Assembly (NCBI GenBank): GCA_031308135.1 | Contig: JAHLJT010004567.1 | Span: 129,775,356 to 129,839,355, forward strand | Length of the DNA: 64,000 nucleotides | From: Acheta domesticus | Lineage: Eukaryota; Arthropoda; Insecta; Orthoptera; Gryllidae | Reading direction: 5' to 3' | Part shown: piece after piece, positions 23,715 through 37,788 of the stretch | How the letters are laid out: each line of letters opens with the position of its first letter | Position numbering within the stretch: the first letter of the stretch is position 1 | The notes under the pieces: generated by a model | The model's database searches: none | Seen by the model: the letters and a program-made list of their open reading frames with translations, nothing else | What the model was told of the DNA's origin: nothing | Made by a program: the position numbers and the translations under genes

Positions 23715-26700
23715 CTGAAAGGATAAAACATTAACAATAAACAACCATACAATCATTGCTTATGAATGTAGTGATATCTGCTGAAACGGCCACCTTGACT
23801 AAGCAGTCAGTCATTACTTGTGGGACTGATTGAGAGCCATTTTTCATGGGACTGATTGATTTTGCCAAAAGAAGCAAATAAATATTCCCTTGTTTAAGCA
23901 GTCGCCTGGCTCCATGTTCATCAGCCAGGCACATTTCATACATCAGAGTCAAAATTTCCTACCTAATTTATAATATAAAAAGCAAAAGACCTGAGAATTC
24001 TAGTTTATTTACAATTTTCCTGTGACAGGATGCAATTTCAGATTGCGTAGAACAGTGATATCTAGAGTTACGTATCTTGTGATCTAATTAGTTTCAAATA
24101 ACAATAACTTATTTGCAATGATTTTAATGCATGGTCTGAAATTTCCTCAGAGTTTGAACTGCACTTCAAGCTTAGTTGGGAATCAAGTCCATTAATGGGA
24201 AGAAAGAGAAAGCGATGTGAGCAAATACAGAGACTTAATCCCATCTTAAACAAAATGTGAAGTGTTGTTTAATAGTGAATGTGAAACGAAGCTCCTGGCA
24301 ATATGCAGATTAATTGTAATTAACATTAGTAGGATGGCACCTGTCATTTTGACAGGTGACTCACTTTTCTCTAAAATCCTCAACAAAATAGTATGTGGTT
24401 TCTAAATTCAGCGCTTTGTAGCTTTTAATATTTAATCATATACTACACATTTAAAGAAAAATAGACATGTAAGACTCGTTCACTTTACATTTGCAGACGG
24501 CAGAATTAGGAACTAATGTTGTTTTGAAAGCGAAGGCCTGAACACACAACCGAGAATAAACGAATGGTGCCGATGTCAATCAGCTGTCTCCGAAGGCAGA
24601 ACAAGCGCTTTGGGCACATCTGACGAATTGTCTTTCTGACAGTGAGCTGGAGACGCGCCCTTAAATAATTAAGGTAATATACAACAAAATAGATCAAACC
24701 ACTCGCTGTTCACAACATTCCCGTACAATATTTTTATTTCTTCATTGCACTTATCTACTACTTAATGGTTATGTTCTTTCCCTGACAGGGTTCTGTGTAC
24801 CGCCATCTATATCATATTATAAACTGTCAGTATTTACTGTAGACGCGCGTTTCTCATTCAGTCGGCGGTGACTTCATGTAAACAGATCGCAGCGCTCCGT
24901 CTGCAAATGTAAAGTGAACTAGTAATACATTGAAATTTAATTATGATATTTACAAATACTACTAAAAGGACAGAGACCCATCATTTTCAAAGGTATTAGA
25001 TTTTCTGTTCAACATCTTTGACATCCTCTCAGGGAAAAATAAATAAAAACTTTATTCTTAGGACCTTCCATCAAATTGTAACTATTAAAGAATACTACTA
25101 GAAACTTCCAGTGGCTGTACAATTTTATAATGAAACAAAACATTTTGTTGACTTACTTGATCAAATGGCATGCTTATATACTGTGAAATTCGGGAGTAAG
25201 GTAAACCCTAAACATTCGCAAGGGTTAGGTTCCTGAAAAGCATCGCGAATGTCAAATCCGTTAATGTTGGGTCTATCTTTTAATGAAGATAGGGGGGTTA
25301 GGGTCCTGGATATCGAAAAACTTTAAAAAAGAAAGAAAAAAATATCTGATAAACAATTGCAGTAGAACCGAGTAAGCGCATTCACAATATCCCAATACAG
25401 AATTCACAATATCCCAAAGAGAAAAAATAAAACAATATTTTAAACATATTTCAAAGCTGAAAGTTATTTGATTTAGGATTTGGTGGTGTTTTTTTTTTCC
25501 TTTCTTTCTTTCTTTCTTTTTTTTCCCTTTATTCTTTCTTTCTTTCTTTCTTGTTTTGTTTTGTTTTGTTTCGTCACCATCCTCATTGTAATTTCCCAAT
25601 ATGGAAGAATTGCTGCTTCTATCTCGTGTCTCCTAAATTTCGCAGTTATTTCGATGTTTGGGCCACATTCAAATGCTTTTTCAACCGTATCTTGTTGAAG
25701 TTTAAGAACAACATTAACAGTTTTGACAATGTTTTGAAGATGCTCCAGATCGCCGTTTCGCTTCCGTTACTTCATCATTATTCATTGTTTGAGGTTTCCT
25801 TTGCAGATAATTTTTCCAAAGCTCCTCTTCTGTGAGGTCATTGTAATGAGAGTTGCACAGATCTTGAATGACTTTTCTGTGCATGTGGCCAAAACCCTTA
25901 CCTCCAATTTGATGATACTGAATTGAATTATTTTACAATTGTGTTCATTATTATCATTGTGAATAGACATTCCAACTTGACATTTTTGAGGATACTCTGA
26001 GCTCCGGCAGCTGCAGAGTTCGTTTCGCAGTCAATGCTGATAGAGGAAACTAGCTTACCCATACAAAAACTGTCACATGCTACACCCCATCCTCTTCTGA
26101 ATTTTCCCGTTTCCTTATTAAGCCTGTAATACCGTATATTCTCGAATATAACCCACCCCCGAATATTACCTGCACCCTAATTTTACAGGGGGGATCTTGC
26201 TTTGTATAGTCGCGATCATGCGACATCTAGCGGCACGACCGAGAAAGACGCCAATTGCCGTGACATATTCCATCGCGAAAACGGGTCGTGACCCGCCACG
26301 TTATAAAAACCCGATGAATAAACGTGCCACCATGTAACCACGTGCAACACACTTAAAGTTCGTGGAACTGACCTTGACGCAAATATTACGCGCACCCCAA
26401 TTTTCAGCTGGTAATTTTTGAAAATTATATGCGGGTTGCATTTGAGTATTTACGGTACATATTTTTCTTCAAGATCCTCTTATCCTCCGTCACTTGTTCT
26501 GTATGTCACCTTGTAATTGATAATATAATACACCCTTGTCAATACAAACTATTCTTATTTCACTTTATTATTGAGCAAAGAGGTACACCCGTGTAATTCA
26601 ATCACAAAGAATATCAAGTAATTAGTAATTTCACATACAGTTGCAGATTCTACAGGCTCTGAACAGGTGAGGTAGAATCGAGAAATATCGAACCAGCAAG

Positions 26701-29700
26701 AATATAATAGAATGGTTAAGATCCCATCCTGTAAATTCCAGTGTGAAGAACATTTCTTAAGGCCCTAGAACACTTGGTTTAGGATTTATTTAACGATATA
26801 GATTCAAAAATTCTGACGTGCATTGCCAGATGCATTTTACATGAATATTTAGATGTGTTTTTTAAACAAATCCTTCATATTTTTAAAGTCAAAATGCAAT
26901 TCGTTATGTCTCCGTGAAATTCTCTTTCTTTACAGACCTCACTTATAAAGATTGATTGCATGTGAGAGCCGCAACGGGAAGGTATACTACTGAAATAATA
27001 TAGATGATATGGAAAGGTGCTCGCAAAAAAATGTAGCAAGACAAAAAGACGCACTCACAAATGTTGAAGTCACAAATGTTAAAACCAGTAGCATTTCTCT
27101 AATCGCGAATGTTCGGAACTCACAAATAGCGAATTCTTGAATATTGAGGGATTACTGTAAATGGTAGTCAAGGCATGTATTTTTCAATGTTCTGTATATG
27201 GCAGCCATCAATACATGTACAGGGAGGTACCAGTAAAAGAGAAAATACCTTGCCAAGATTATATCTTCAAATAATTAGTACTAGCATCTGCCAATGTAAC
27301 AAAAAGAAGGCAAAACCTTCCCCGGGCATTCAGCACTCTTCCAAATAGCGATACACGCAAAACCTGCCTGATAGGAGGAAATAAAGGCCAGAAACTAGTC
27401 CAAAATCATCTTCTGGGGCTGCAAGAAATATGTGGTGGAAAAATCTTTTGTACTTTGAAACTCCTGGAGGGTTTGATTGATTAAAATGTACTGATGATCA
27501 AGAACTTCACAAGATGAAAACGAAAACCTTTTTATGTGTTAAATATTAATGTTATTTATTATTATAGGCATCTATTGTTACATATATAAGAAAAATTTTA
27601 GCACAACAATAAAAATTCTTAGAACAATACAGAAATTGCAGTTAAAATCTGAACAACTATATTGATTTTCACTAAAAAATTTTGTACCCGTGAAAATGAA
27701 GGCTTGTCCTACTAGGTATACTGCGATTTTTCTAACTGCGTCCCTCAAGGCCACTCAAATCCCATCTTCGCGATGGAATATGTCACGGCATTTCGCATCT
27801 TTTCTCGGTCTTGCCGGTAGAAGTCGCATGATCGCAAGCACTACTTCATATGGTCGCGATCGTGCGAAATGCCTTCCCATTCACGTGCTTGATTCCCAAG
27901 AATCAAAATTGCAATTTACAATCTAGTGAAGCTTCAGATCATCTATGAAAGACTTCACAAATTAATCTTCCTGTAAGATATGCCATTTTAGAAATCACTG
28001 TTCTATGTAATCTGACTTTGCATTCCAGTGCAGCTAGATAATGAATCAACAGTTATCTTCATTGAATTTCCACCTCTTATACTCTCATGGACCAAAATTG
28101 CAAATTCATTAGGAAGTTGTGCCCATCTAATACAGGTTAATCTACAAAATGTACCTTGAAGCTAATGGTGGGTGAAGCGATTGCTTAAGAGGGAATATTT
28201 ATGTGAGTCTTATGGGAAAAATCAATCTGTTCTATGAAATAAGGGTCCTTAATGACGATGATCACTACGGGGTGAATTTTAATGAAATGTCATTTTTTCT
28301 TTCCATTTTAGAAAAATGATTTTTAGTATAGATCATGAATTAATATTGTGACAAAAGGAAATTCGCCATTTTTATACGACTTTTTTTCCTTTCTCATCAG
28401 TTTCGACTGATACGTAATTTTTATCTTTTTCTGTCATTTTTAAATTCATTTTTGCTGATTTCATTAATTTAATATCATTTTAAATGGTACTTGCTTCAAA
28501 TAATATTTGTGAGTTGCAAGAAATGTTCTCCTCAGAATTCCTGAGTAATCTATTAGATTTCTTTGCTCAGAACTTGTAATGTTACCCATTGTGAGTATGT
28601 AATCTAAGGTTCTTGTGTCAACGATTAGCACCATTGTCAGTTGGTCGATTTCAAGATAACTAAAGACAAAGATTTCCTAGTAAACAACATCCACACCAAA
28701 CATCTGGAAACTGAGGTAACTTGAATGAAAGGAGGAAGCATTGATTACATCAGTAATATAATCCAACTGCTTGAATTGTTCATCTGAACTGGTTCTGATC
28801 AAATTTTACATAATTTTTCTTTGCTTTTAGGGCATTTTAAAAACATTTTTAGAGTACTTCATTGATCATTTTTGGTGATGTTTTAGGTCATCAAAATCTG
28901 CCCTAGTGATCACATATCAAAAGAGAATATTTCAGCAGGTTTCACCAGCAGCTGTATAAGTTTTACTGAAATCAATAGAAAAATTTACTTTAAATGAAAA
29001 GTACTTATTATATGGAGGATAAGACCACAAATAAGACAGAAGCAACAAAAACATGTGTTAGTCATTACAAATATTTAAAAATTATGATGTTCTGAGAAAA
29101 ATTGAGAAAATATAATGAAGGCTTTTAAAAAAAAAATTACTTTTAATTTTAAGCTACAAAAAGTATATAAATAGTTTATATTTTATTGGGAAAATACTTA
29201 ATTATCATTTTCTTTGCAGAGTAGCTTCATCAGGAGAAAATTGTTCAATTAAAACACTTACTGAACCAGGCGTACCCAACTGCAACGCAGACATGTGGGT
29301 TGTTAACTGAGGAATCATCGAGCTGTACTGCACCGAGCTGGGATCAGCTGATGGCATCATCTGAATGACAAATTTCACCATCAATAAAAATGAAAAGCAA
29401 ATGCAATAATGCAACAGTTAATACTTATGAGAGTCGCAATGAAATTTCAAGATAAGAATCATTATACAGAAAAGTAAATCTATTTTCTGCACAAAAGAGG
29501 TCTCTAATACTCATTGGTAACTTTTGATGATAATAAAGATATTAGTATAATGATGTTGAATATTAAATACTAGATTTTTTTTTTCTTCAATGCAGTAACT
29601 ATGTGTGACATTCTTTTCCATTTTTCTCTCTAGTTTTAAAGTTACCAGTAATTCTGAAAAACCCCAAGAGACATTTTTTTCAAAAGCATTCATTTTTGTT

Positions 29701-32700
29701 CACCCTTTTTCCCTTCATAAGTACTCACCTCTACTTGTGTCATGTGTGGTTGCATTACATACTGTGGCAGCCACGGAGCAGTAGGCAAAGTATAACCCTG
29801 CACTGCTTGTGCACTATAGTGCCTTCCATACTGGGCCAAAGCAGGCAACATGTGTTGTGTTGCTACTCCATTCTGGGCCATAGCAGTAGCATCATAGCTA
29901 ACTGGAGCACCCTACATTGGAAGAAATTACATTTCTCATTTAATGCATGACCTTCAAAAGACAATTCATAAAGCATGAAGACTTTCCACAGATCCTAATA
30001 CTTTAAAATAAATAATTTGGGGAAAAATAATTTTAAAAATGCCTCACAGCAAATATAATTGGGAAAAGCAAAATTAATGGTGTTATAATTTTTAAAATAA
30101 TAAGATTAAATTTAAGAAAAATAATTTCTGAAGATTTTAATAAAAACATTTATCATAAGAAATAATCAGCGATCTTGATCATTCACATTCTCTCTGCACT
30201 TTCACTACATTTACTTCATAAATTTCCATCAAATAACAGTCAATTTAAGTTGCTTACCAATCCAGTAACCAGAGAATACTGGGGAGGGATGGGAACCCAG
30301 TATAATTGCAAAATAACTTTTGGGAAATTTTATATATTTAATAGCAAATGATGTATGTATTCAGCACTACATTCCTATGATTTTCTGCAGTTTGTCACAA
30401 AATTTTCTGTTTTTGAAGCAAGGCAACAGCATATGTATTTTGAACATTTTCTGTAAATGCAATTCATTCCACAGGGACACAGATAATCATGTCCTTTTTT
30501 GAAGCACTACTTCAACATTCACTAAGTTGCTCTGAATTCATAACTGTACTCTATTAAAATTAAATTAAAAACAAGTACAAGAAGGGCCTGGCTCTAAGAG
30601 AATGCTGCAATTTCTTCAAAGTCATAATGCACAACAATGGTTTCAAGTTGTTTTGTAAACATCCAATAAGCATTGAAAATGAGAAGATCATCAGAGGTTA
30701 TGACAGATTCTAGTAATAAAATTTCAAAAAGATAAAACAATAGCTTCTTTCATAAACAAAGAAGAAGAAAACCTATGCTGGAGTTCATCGTTGACTCCTC
30801 CTCCATTGATATGCAAATGTTAAACAAGTGAAAGCCATAATAAACCATGAACTGAATTGAAGGTCTTACAATACAAATACCAAAAAACAGATACATTAGA
30901 GTCTTATTTGAGAAATCATCTGATCAACAGTAACTTCTAGAACCAAAAGATGATTCTCTAAAATAACACACACCAGTTAATAGTCTCTATTTCTTCAAAT
31001 ACCATTAATTTCCTAGTACTTACTTATGAAAAAAAAAAAAAAAAATCACTCATTCATGCCCATCAAACCAAACTTACACATTATCAACTGTCAGAATTAG
31101 TTACATTGCCAGCTGCACTAACAATAAAGAATGAGAAGAATTTTAAGGAAAGGAAGAATGTATGGTGAGAAAATTCCAGCTCACAAGCTGAGATAGTGCA
31201 TGTGTGGGAGTCCTCAGTACTAATTGAATATTCTGTGTACTAATTGGATCCAGGAATGTACAGTTCAATTCAGAATATTATTTTCTTTGTAAAACAACAA
31301 ATTGAGTTATTATTCCAATGAAGAAAAAAGTTTCCATATTTAAAAAAATGATTCATACCTCATAACTTTTTCATTAATTTTTGTCAATTGAACATTATTA
31401 ATATTCAGTTTTATTTTCCTAATACCCTTTCCTTTCCTAATAGCCTAGCCTTTCTTATATTCCTTTAAATATCAATGTCAAGAAACACTTAACTAACATC
31501 TCTACCCCAGTATAATATAGAACAATGCCTCAACTGAACCCTTTTTAATTATATGCATATTCTACAAATAACTCCTTAGATCTAACATCATTACAGGAAA
31601 GCATAAAAGTTCAGTGGAAAACAAAATGGAAAGTGTACCTATGTGTGACTGAAAAAACTTTTTTTTCAATTACCTAAAACATCAATAACCATCAGTACTT
31701 ACAGTAGAATGCTGTACATCTGTTTCACGCCATGGGCTACGCTGCTCTGGATTTTTGTATGAGCTGCGCTTTTTGTTTCCTCCATCAGCAAACTTCACTA
31801 ATAATGGTTCCTTGTAGCCCGCAAGAGGATTGCCATTAAACACCTGAATTATCTGTTCACATTTTTCCTTAGACTCCAACCTAAGAATTAATAATTAAGG
31901 TGTTTTTCAATGTCTCCTCCTACTATCATTGCACATATATAATTCCAGCACTCATTTGTTTTCTCAAAATTTCTACACTACATTTCAAAGTTCACTAAAA
32001 GTTCTAAATTTAATCCAGGTTACCCGAATGTGAATTCCTTAGGTTATCCTACGTCTGGGTGAAGTTATGGCAGGGTTTGTAAAAGTAATCGTACGTTTAG
32101 AATGACAATATTGTTGAAGAATACACTTATGAATACCATATGTCTTTTCTCACCTGGCAAAACCGACACCCTTGCTCTGTCCTTCAGTATCCCTGAGGAT
32201 TCTTGTTGAGATGACTGGGCCATATTTGGCTAATAAACTGTCTACATCATTTTCTTTGAAATTTGGTGGTAAATTAGCAATATAAAGGTTTGTCGGGTCT
32301 TGCTCCTGTTGCTGTTAACATTAAACATAAATACAAATATTAATATTCCACTATTAGCAATTAATATATTAATTCTTTTTGAATTAAGGAAGTAGGAAAC
32401 TACTGAGAAGAAAGATAATTTTTCATTGCATATAATGCTCAAAAAAGAAGGGAAGGAAAGTGTTACTTTAGTTCAAATATTATTTCTCTTTCAAAATGCA
32501 CATAAGACTACAAGCAATATCTAAGCTCAATTCTGGAATATTTATGACTCTTCAATACATGCAAAGGTAGATATAAATATTTGCTGTCAAAACTCAATTA
32601 AAATGATATATCTTTAATTCATTTTAACAATCTTTGAAACAATCTAAGTTAAAATTAATCATATATCTAAATAAATGATTGTGTCCATTAAATTACTCAT

Positions 32701-35700
32701 TAAACTCAATTTAATTCAAAAGCTATTAACATTACTGTAATAGAAATTCCAAACCACTAAAGAGGCATTACTTTTTATTGAAATGTATGGTTACCACAGA
32801 CATCTGATAAAAACTTTAGTTTAACAGGTAGATTGTTGATATAATATCATAAATAAGTAAATATTTATTTGTGATGCTATATTTAACTATTTTATGTCTC
32901 TCATACTTCAAAACTTTCATAGAAAATAATTATAAATTAAGGAAAAGTGTTCATTTCAGTTAATGAAAAATGTATATTTTATAAAAACCGCACAATATTA
33001 AAGCATATAATGCAATGTTGAAAAATCTTCCACTCAGTAAATCACTTTAAAACTTTTTGAATTTCAGACAACATATTCACGAATTCTTTCATTTGAATTA
33101 ATTGATTCATTTTGGCTTTAATACGTATGTTGACAAAAACAATGCATTTAATTATTATTACTTTACAACTATTATGAAAATCAAGGTGGAAATTATTGAT
33201 ACATAATTTTCATAATTTATAGTAGTACTAGCATACACAACCTTTCAACAAACTTATAACAAGTACAACAAATATTTTCACCAAAATAAAACAAAGAATT
33301 TCACCAAAAGAATTTAGAAGTACTTGTCATAATAAACTTCATTTCAGTCTTTTTTATAAATCAGACAGAACTAATGATGAATTTGTTCTTGAAATATGCA
33401 TTACAGGGTAAAATGAGAAGCCATAAATAAGTAGAAAAGATGCCAAATTATTATGCTAACTTCATGCTTTTCCACTTCTCAGAAGAAAAATATTCTAAAA
33501 AGGAAATCGTTTCCAAATAAAGATTTTACAGAATTAATCATTGCAAGTCATGGTATTGATGATTATGTAGTAATACATTCCAAAACGTTCATTCCTTTAC
33601 TGTTGTTAAGTTGGTACCCATCCAGCACCAGAAAAATAAAGACAATTAAAGGAGAGACTGATCTTAACAGAAATGAACTGTATTGTACTCAACTCTTGCG
33701 ACAAGATTAAATTGAGAAAACGTATTTTTAAAAGGAAGATTGCTTATACACTGTTAAAATTGCAAAAGATATCGATACAAAAGGGGTTAATAAAACAAGT
33801 AATTCATGTGTTGTTTGACATAATCCCTAAAACATTTATGAACTAGTCCTATATACAAATTCATAAACTAATAATTATATTTTATGCAACAATTTATTTT
33901 CCAGTTGAGAATAACAATTTGACATTCCTTTCATTTTATGTTCATAAATCTTCAAACATCTTTGTACTTATTGAACCCAATACAACTTTGAACTACTCCA
34001 CAAGAAACTTATTCTAAGAGAGTATAAGAAAGATTCCGTTGTAATGTAAATATTAGAATGATTCTACACAGAAAGATTAATCAAAATACAACAGTTTGTA
34101 GGGGAAAATAGATGTATCATCAGCAACAAAGAATTAAAGTTCAGAGAAAATGGTTGCATAGTATGCCAGCACAGAGTTCAAAGAACATGTAGCATGCAAC
34201 GTACACTGGGTGGCCTACGGAGTATCGAAATACCCACTTTTGCCATCTGTGCTTGTATTCCCTGCGCCTGCAAAGCTTTGACAGCAGATTCCGCAGCCAT
34301 AGGTGACTCAAAGTCCACAAACCCATAGCCTGCAACATAAATTAACTGCAGTAAGCATTTTAACCATGAAGTATTCATTGTAGACACAGAAATTCCTAAT
34401 GTAAAACCCAAGATGAGATCACTCATGATTCCACATGAGTGATCTGTCCAACAATTCTTAGAACCAAACTTCATTGGGAACCCTTCATCTTTCTCCATCA
34501 AAAAACAATATAATTACATTTTCTATATTTCAAAATTAATATTTCAATGAATTAATGCAGGAAAACCACAATTAAACAATTAACTCACTTTTCAGAAAAC
34601 AGTTCTTCCAAAGCATAATATTGTCTGTCAATCTGTACAATTGTTATAAAGGAAAAGAGAAAGAGAGATTTTAAGATTAAGAACTGCATTGGAAAAAAAA
34701 AAAAAAAGAAAAGAAAAAAAAAAAAAAAGAAAAGAAAAACAACAACCCACAATTTATCTAATAATTCATGGACTGTTTATTAGATGAATGCCTAATAAAA
34801 GACTGTAACACAAAGGAAATATAACAGTAGGAGGTAAACAAATAGCTGTGCTCGACAGACATGGCCCTCCATAAACAATCACATTTAGGAATTTCGTTAC
34901 CCTCTAAATCTGGAGAAAATATTGTTGGAAGATTTTTAACTGTTTTTGACGTAAATAAATAAATAAATAAGATTCTATTCATAAAAAAAGGAAATTTTCA
35001 CAATTGCAAGTGCTCATATTTATACAGATAAAATGGTTGGTAATTGGTCTACACAATGTTTGATATCTTTGGTAGTGTGTTGCAATAGAGGACTAGTTTA
35101 AGAATTCTAAATTTTTTGTTGATATTACTTTTCAAATAAAACTCAAGAAGAAGAATGCCAGTATTTTATTACTGTTGATCAACAATTTCAACTGAAAACA
35201 CATTTTACAATACAAATCACTGCTACCTTTCATTATCATTGTTTGAAACTTTTCTGGGAAAAATAAAATACAGTAAAAATTGACAAATATTGCTACAATC
35301 TTTATAATTCAGTAAAATCCATTGTCAACACCCTTAATAAAAGGGTGCATAAGATAAGATTCTCACCCACAGAAACATATTTCCAGAAATAACCTAATCT
35401 GCAGAAAATGAAAATTTTCTGCATCTTTCCCAGTGTTATATAGTTTTGTGGAAGACACTAAGGCATTCAACTGAAGAGTTCAATGATGCTGAAGTCTTCT
35501 TCGTGTTTAGGCAAACAGGCGTGTTTAGGCAAACAGGAATAGAGTGGGCAATGGAGTAGTTGTAAAGGCATGTCTCAGTCTTAATGCACTGATTACTTTG
35601 TATTGAGCATTTTGTCAGCACAATGTTATTGGTCTTGATTGTCTGGTGAAAAGTGCTTCATTTGCACAAAAGACAATGTCTCGATTCAGAGATAATTTAA

Positions 35701-37757
35701 GTCCAAAACAGTATACATTATTATTATTTATATTATTATTATTATTATTATTATTATTTATTCACATAATCAAAAACATTTCCCACTAATAAAAGTTTCT
35801 GCCTAAAAGAGAAAACTATGTACCCAGATGTCTCTAATGGCAGAATTCTACTGTACAATATATATTTAAAATATATTTTAAAAAAACAATTATTAATGAT
35901 AACAATTAAGAAAGGCATGTGTTAGGAGACACTGCAATCAAACAACCAATTTTTCAGAATAACTCTATCAAAGATGAAATTCATAACAAAATTATGAATT
36001 ACAATTACTTCTCATCCAGCTGCCTGAGAGCTCTTAGAGAGTATTCACTTGCGTAAGAGCTCTTCGAGAGAGGATAAATAAAAATGAAATAGATAAAAGA
36101 ATAAATACGAATTTGTGTGATTTCTCCAACTTTGCATCCATTAATTATCCATGTGATTAGAATAAATTAATTAAGGAATTCAGTAAACATAAAAAATAAT
36201 TATAAAATGGATATGTTCTACTTGATAAAAAATAGATTCTTACCTTTGCATTTATTTGTATTTTTATCTAAAATTGCCTTTGTAGATATGATAGTTCCAA
36301 ATCTAGAAAATTCAAAGAAACATTAGTTTCTGTGGGAAATGTTACTTACATAATAATACATAATTATAAATATATCATTATTATATGAATGATAAACCTG
36401 TGAATGGTAACACATATTTAAAATGGTATTAGGAAACATTCAGTGAATCTCACAAACATATTAAATGAACATAAGTTTCATATATTGCTTGGTACATATA
36501 CGTAAATAAATCCTTAAGAGAATGACAAATGGTATGCAAAAAATATGATGGAGTTTTTATAAATTTGTGAATTATGAAAATCTTTAATCACACGTCCACA
36601 CACATAATAAACAATGAAGTCAAGATTCAAGTACTGAAGTACTGAAAATCAACTCTCAATTGAAGAAAGGAGGGTAAACAAAGGAAGGGAAAAAGTTCTG
36701 AAAATATTTAGTGTACAAGACTGAGTACTTACTGAGAACACATTTTCACAAGATCCTTATCTGTTGTATTCTGATTTAAGCCCCGAATATAAAGATTTGT
36801 CTTTGACAACTGCTCGCCCCCTGAGCTGCCTCCTCCTCCACCTCCACCGTTGCCTCCCACATTGTTGCTTATGTTTGTTGCGTTCATTGTTCCACTCTGG
36901 GAACCAGTGTTCGAGCTTGAAGAGCTGTTTGTATTTGAAGGAGATGTAGCAGTTGGAACTCGCTGTGAACCATATTGCTGTAACAGAAAAACTCCCATCA
37001 GTCAAAAGTTGGAATTCAGGAAACGCATGAATCATGAACCACTTAAGTAGACATCAATAAATGATCTAGTCATAAGAAATTATAGTTACTTATATTTATT
37101 TTAAAGGCTATTATCTTCCAGATGATTCACTTCATAGCTTTGCAACATTCTTTTGAACTTTAATGTATCAATATTTAATATCCCAGACTTACAGTTTTAT
37201 TAATACCATAAATTAGGAAAAGAATAGTTTTAATCTATACCTATACCTATTTTCTAGAGAGGACTAGTCGGACATACTTTTCCACAGCCTCTAAACATCA
37301 CACCTTTAAATAAAGCAATATTACATGCCAACACAATTTACTTGTCAATTGGTGGTTGCACTAAGTACTTCGATATTTGTTTTCTCTCTAGAAAGCATGC
37401 TTCGAGTTACCCAGCCGAACATTTTTTTATGCTCCACTCATAATCACAAATTGGAGATCACCCCTTCGAGTTGCAATCAACCTGACCAGGAGGTGTCCGC
37501 CTGCGTTCGGGCAACCGGGCGAGCGCCCCGGCCGAGCGGTGTGCGGCTGCCAGGCGCCGCTCACCTTCCCAGCCGAGCGACTGCATCTTTCCATCAAAAT
37601 ACCGCTTGCTCACGGCATGTAATTCAGTACTCAGTCCGAACAAACCGCTTAAAGAAAGAGAGAAAGAAAGAAAAGAAATATTTTTTTCGAAAATCTTATT
37701 AAGGTATTTTTGGAAAATTCAAATAATTTAATACTTCTCCGGAAGCACCAACGTTTT

Positions 37758-37788
<31 letters not shown>

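Larger units (their letters stand above)
25200..27158 (-). mobile_element. Tigger/pogo-like DNA transposon relic, interrupted
   Basis: Ends resemble Tigger termini: GTAAACCCTAAACATTCGCA with GGTTAGGTTCC on the left, and CAGTAATCCCTCAATATTC read inwards from 27158. Both are followed by a CGCGAAT motif. On the - strand near 25600-25860 [18 protein letters not shown] and later AILPYWEI recall the C-terminal part of Tigger transposases. A separate MITE (26130-26457) sits inside, with a TTTC microsatellite. Confidence 0.55.

Noticed and set aside
13490..24960. Pumilio-type sites (TATTTACA on +, UGUAAAUA on -) downstream of shep
   Set aside because: Several matches, but the count is unremarkable in such AT-rich DNA without conservation data.
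25273..25599. Lys-rich 108-codon - ORF
   Set aside because: Frame through the TTTC microsatellite.
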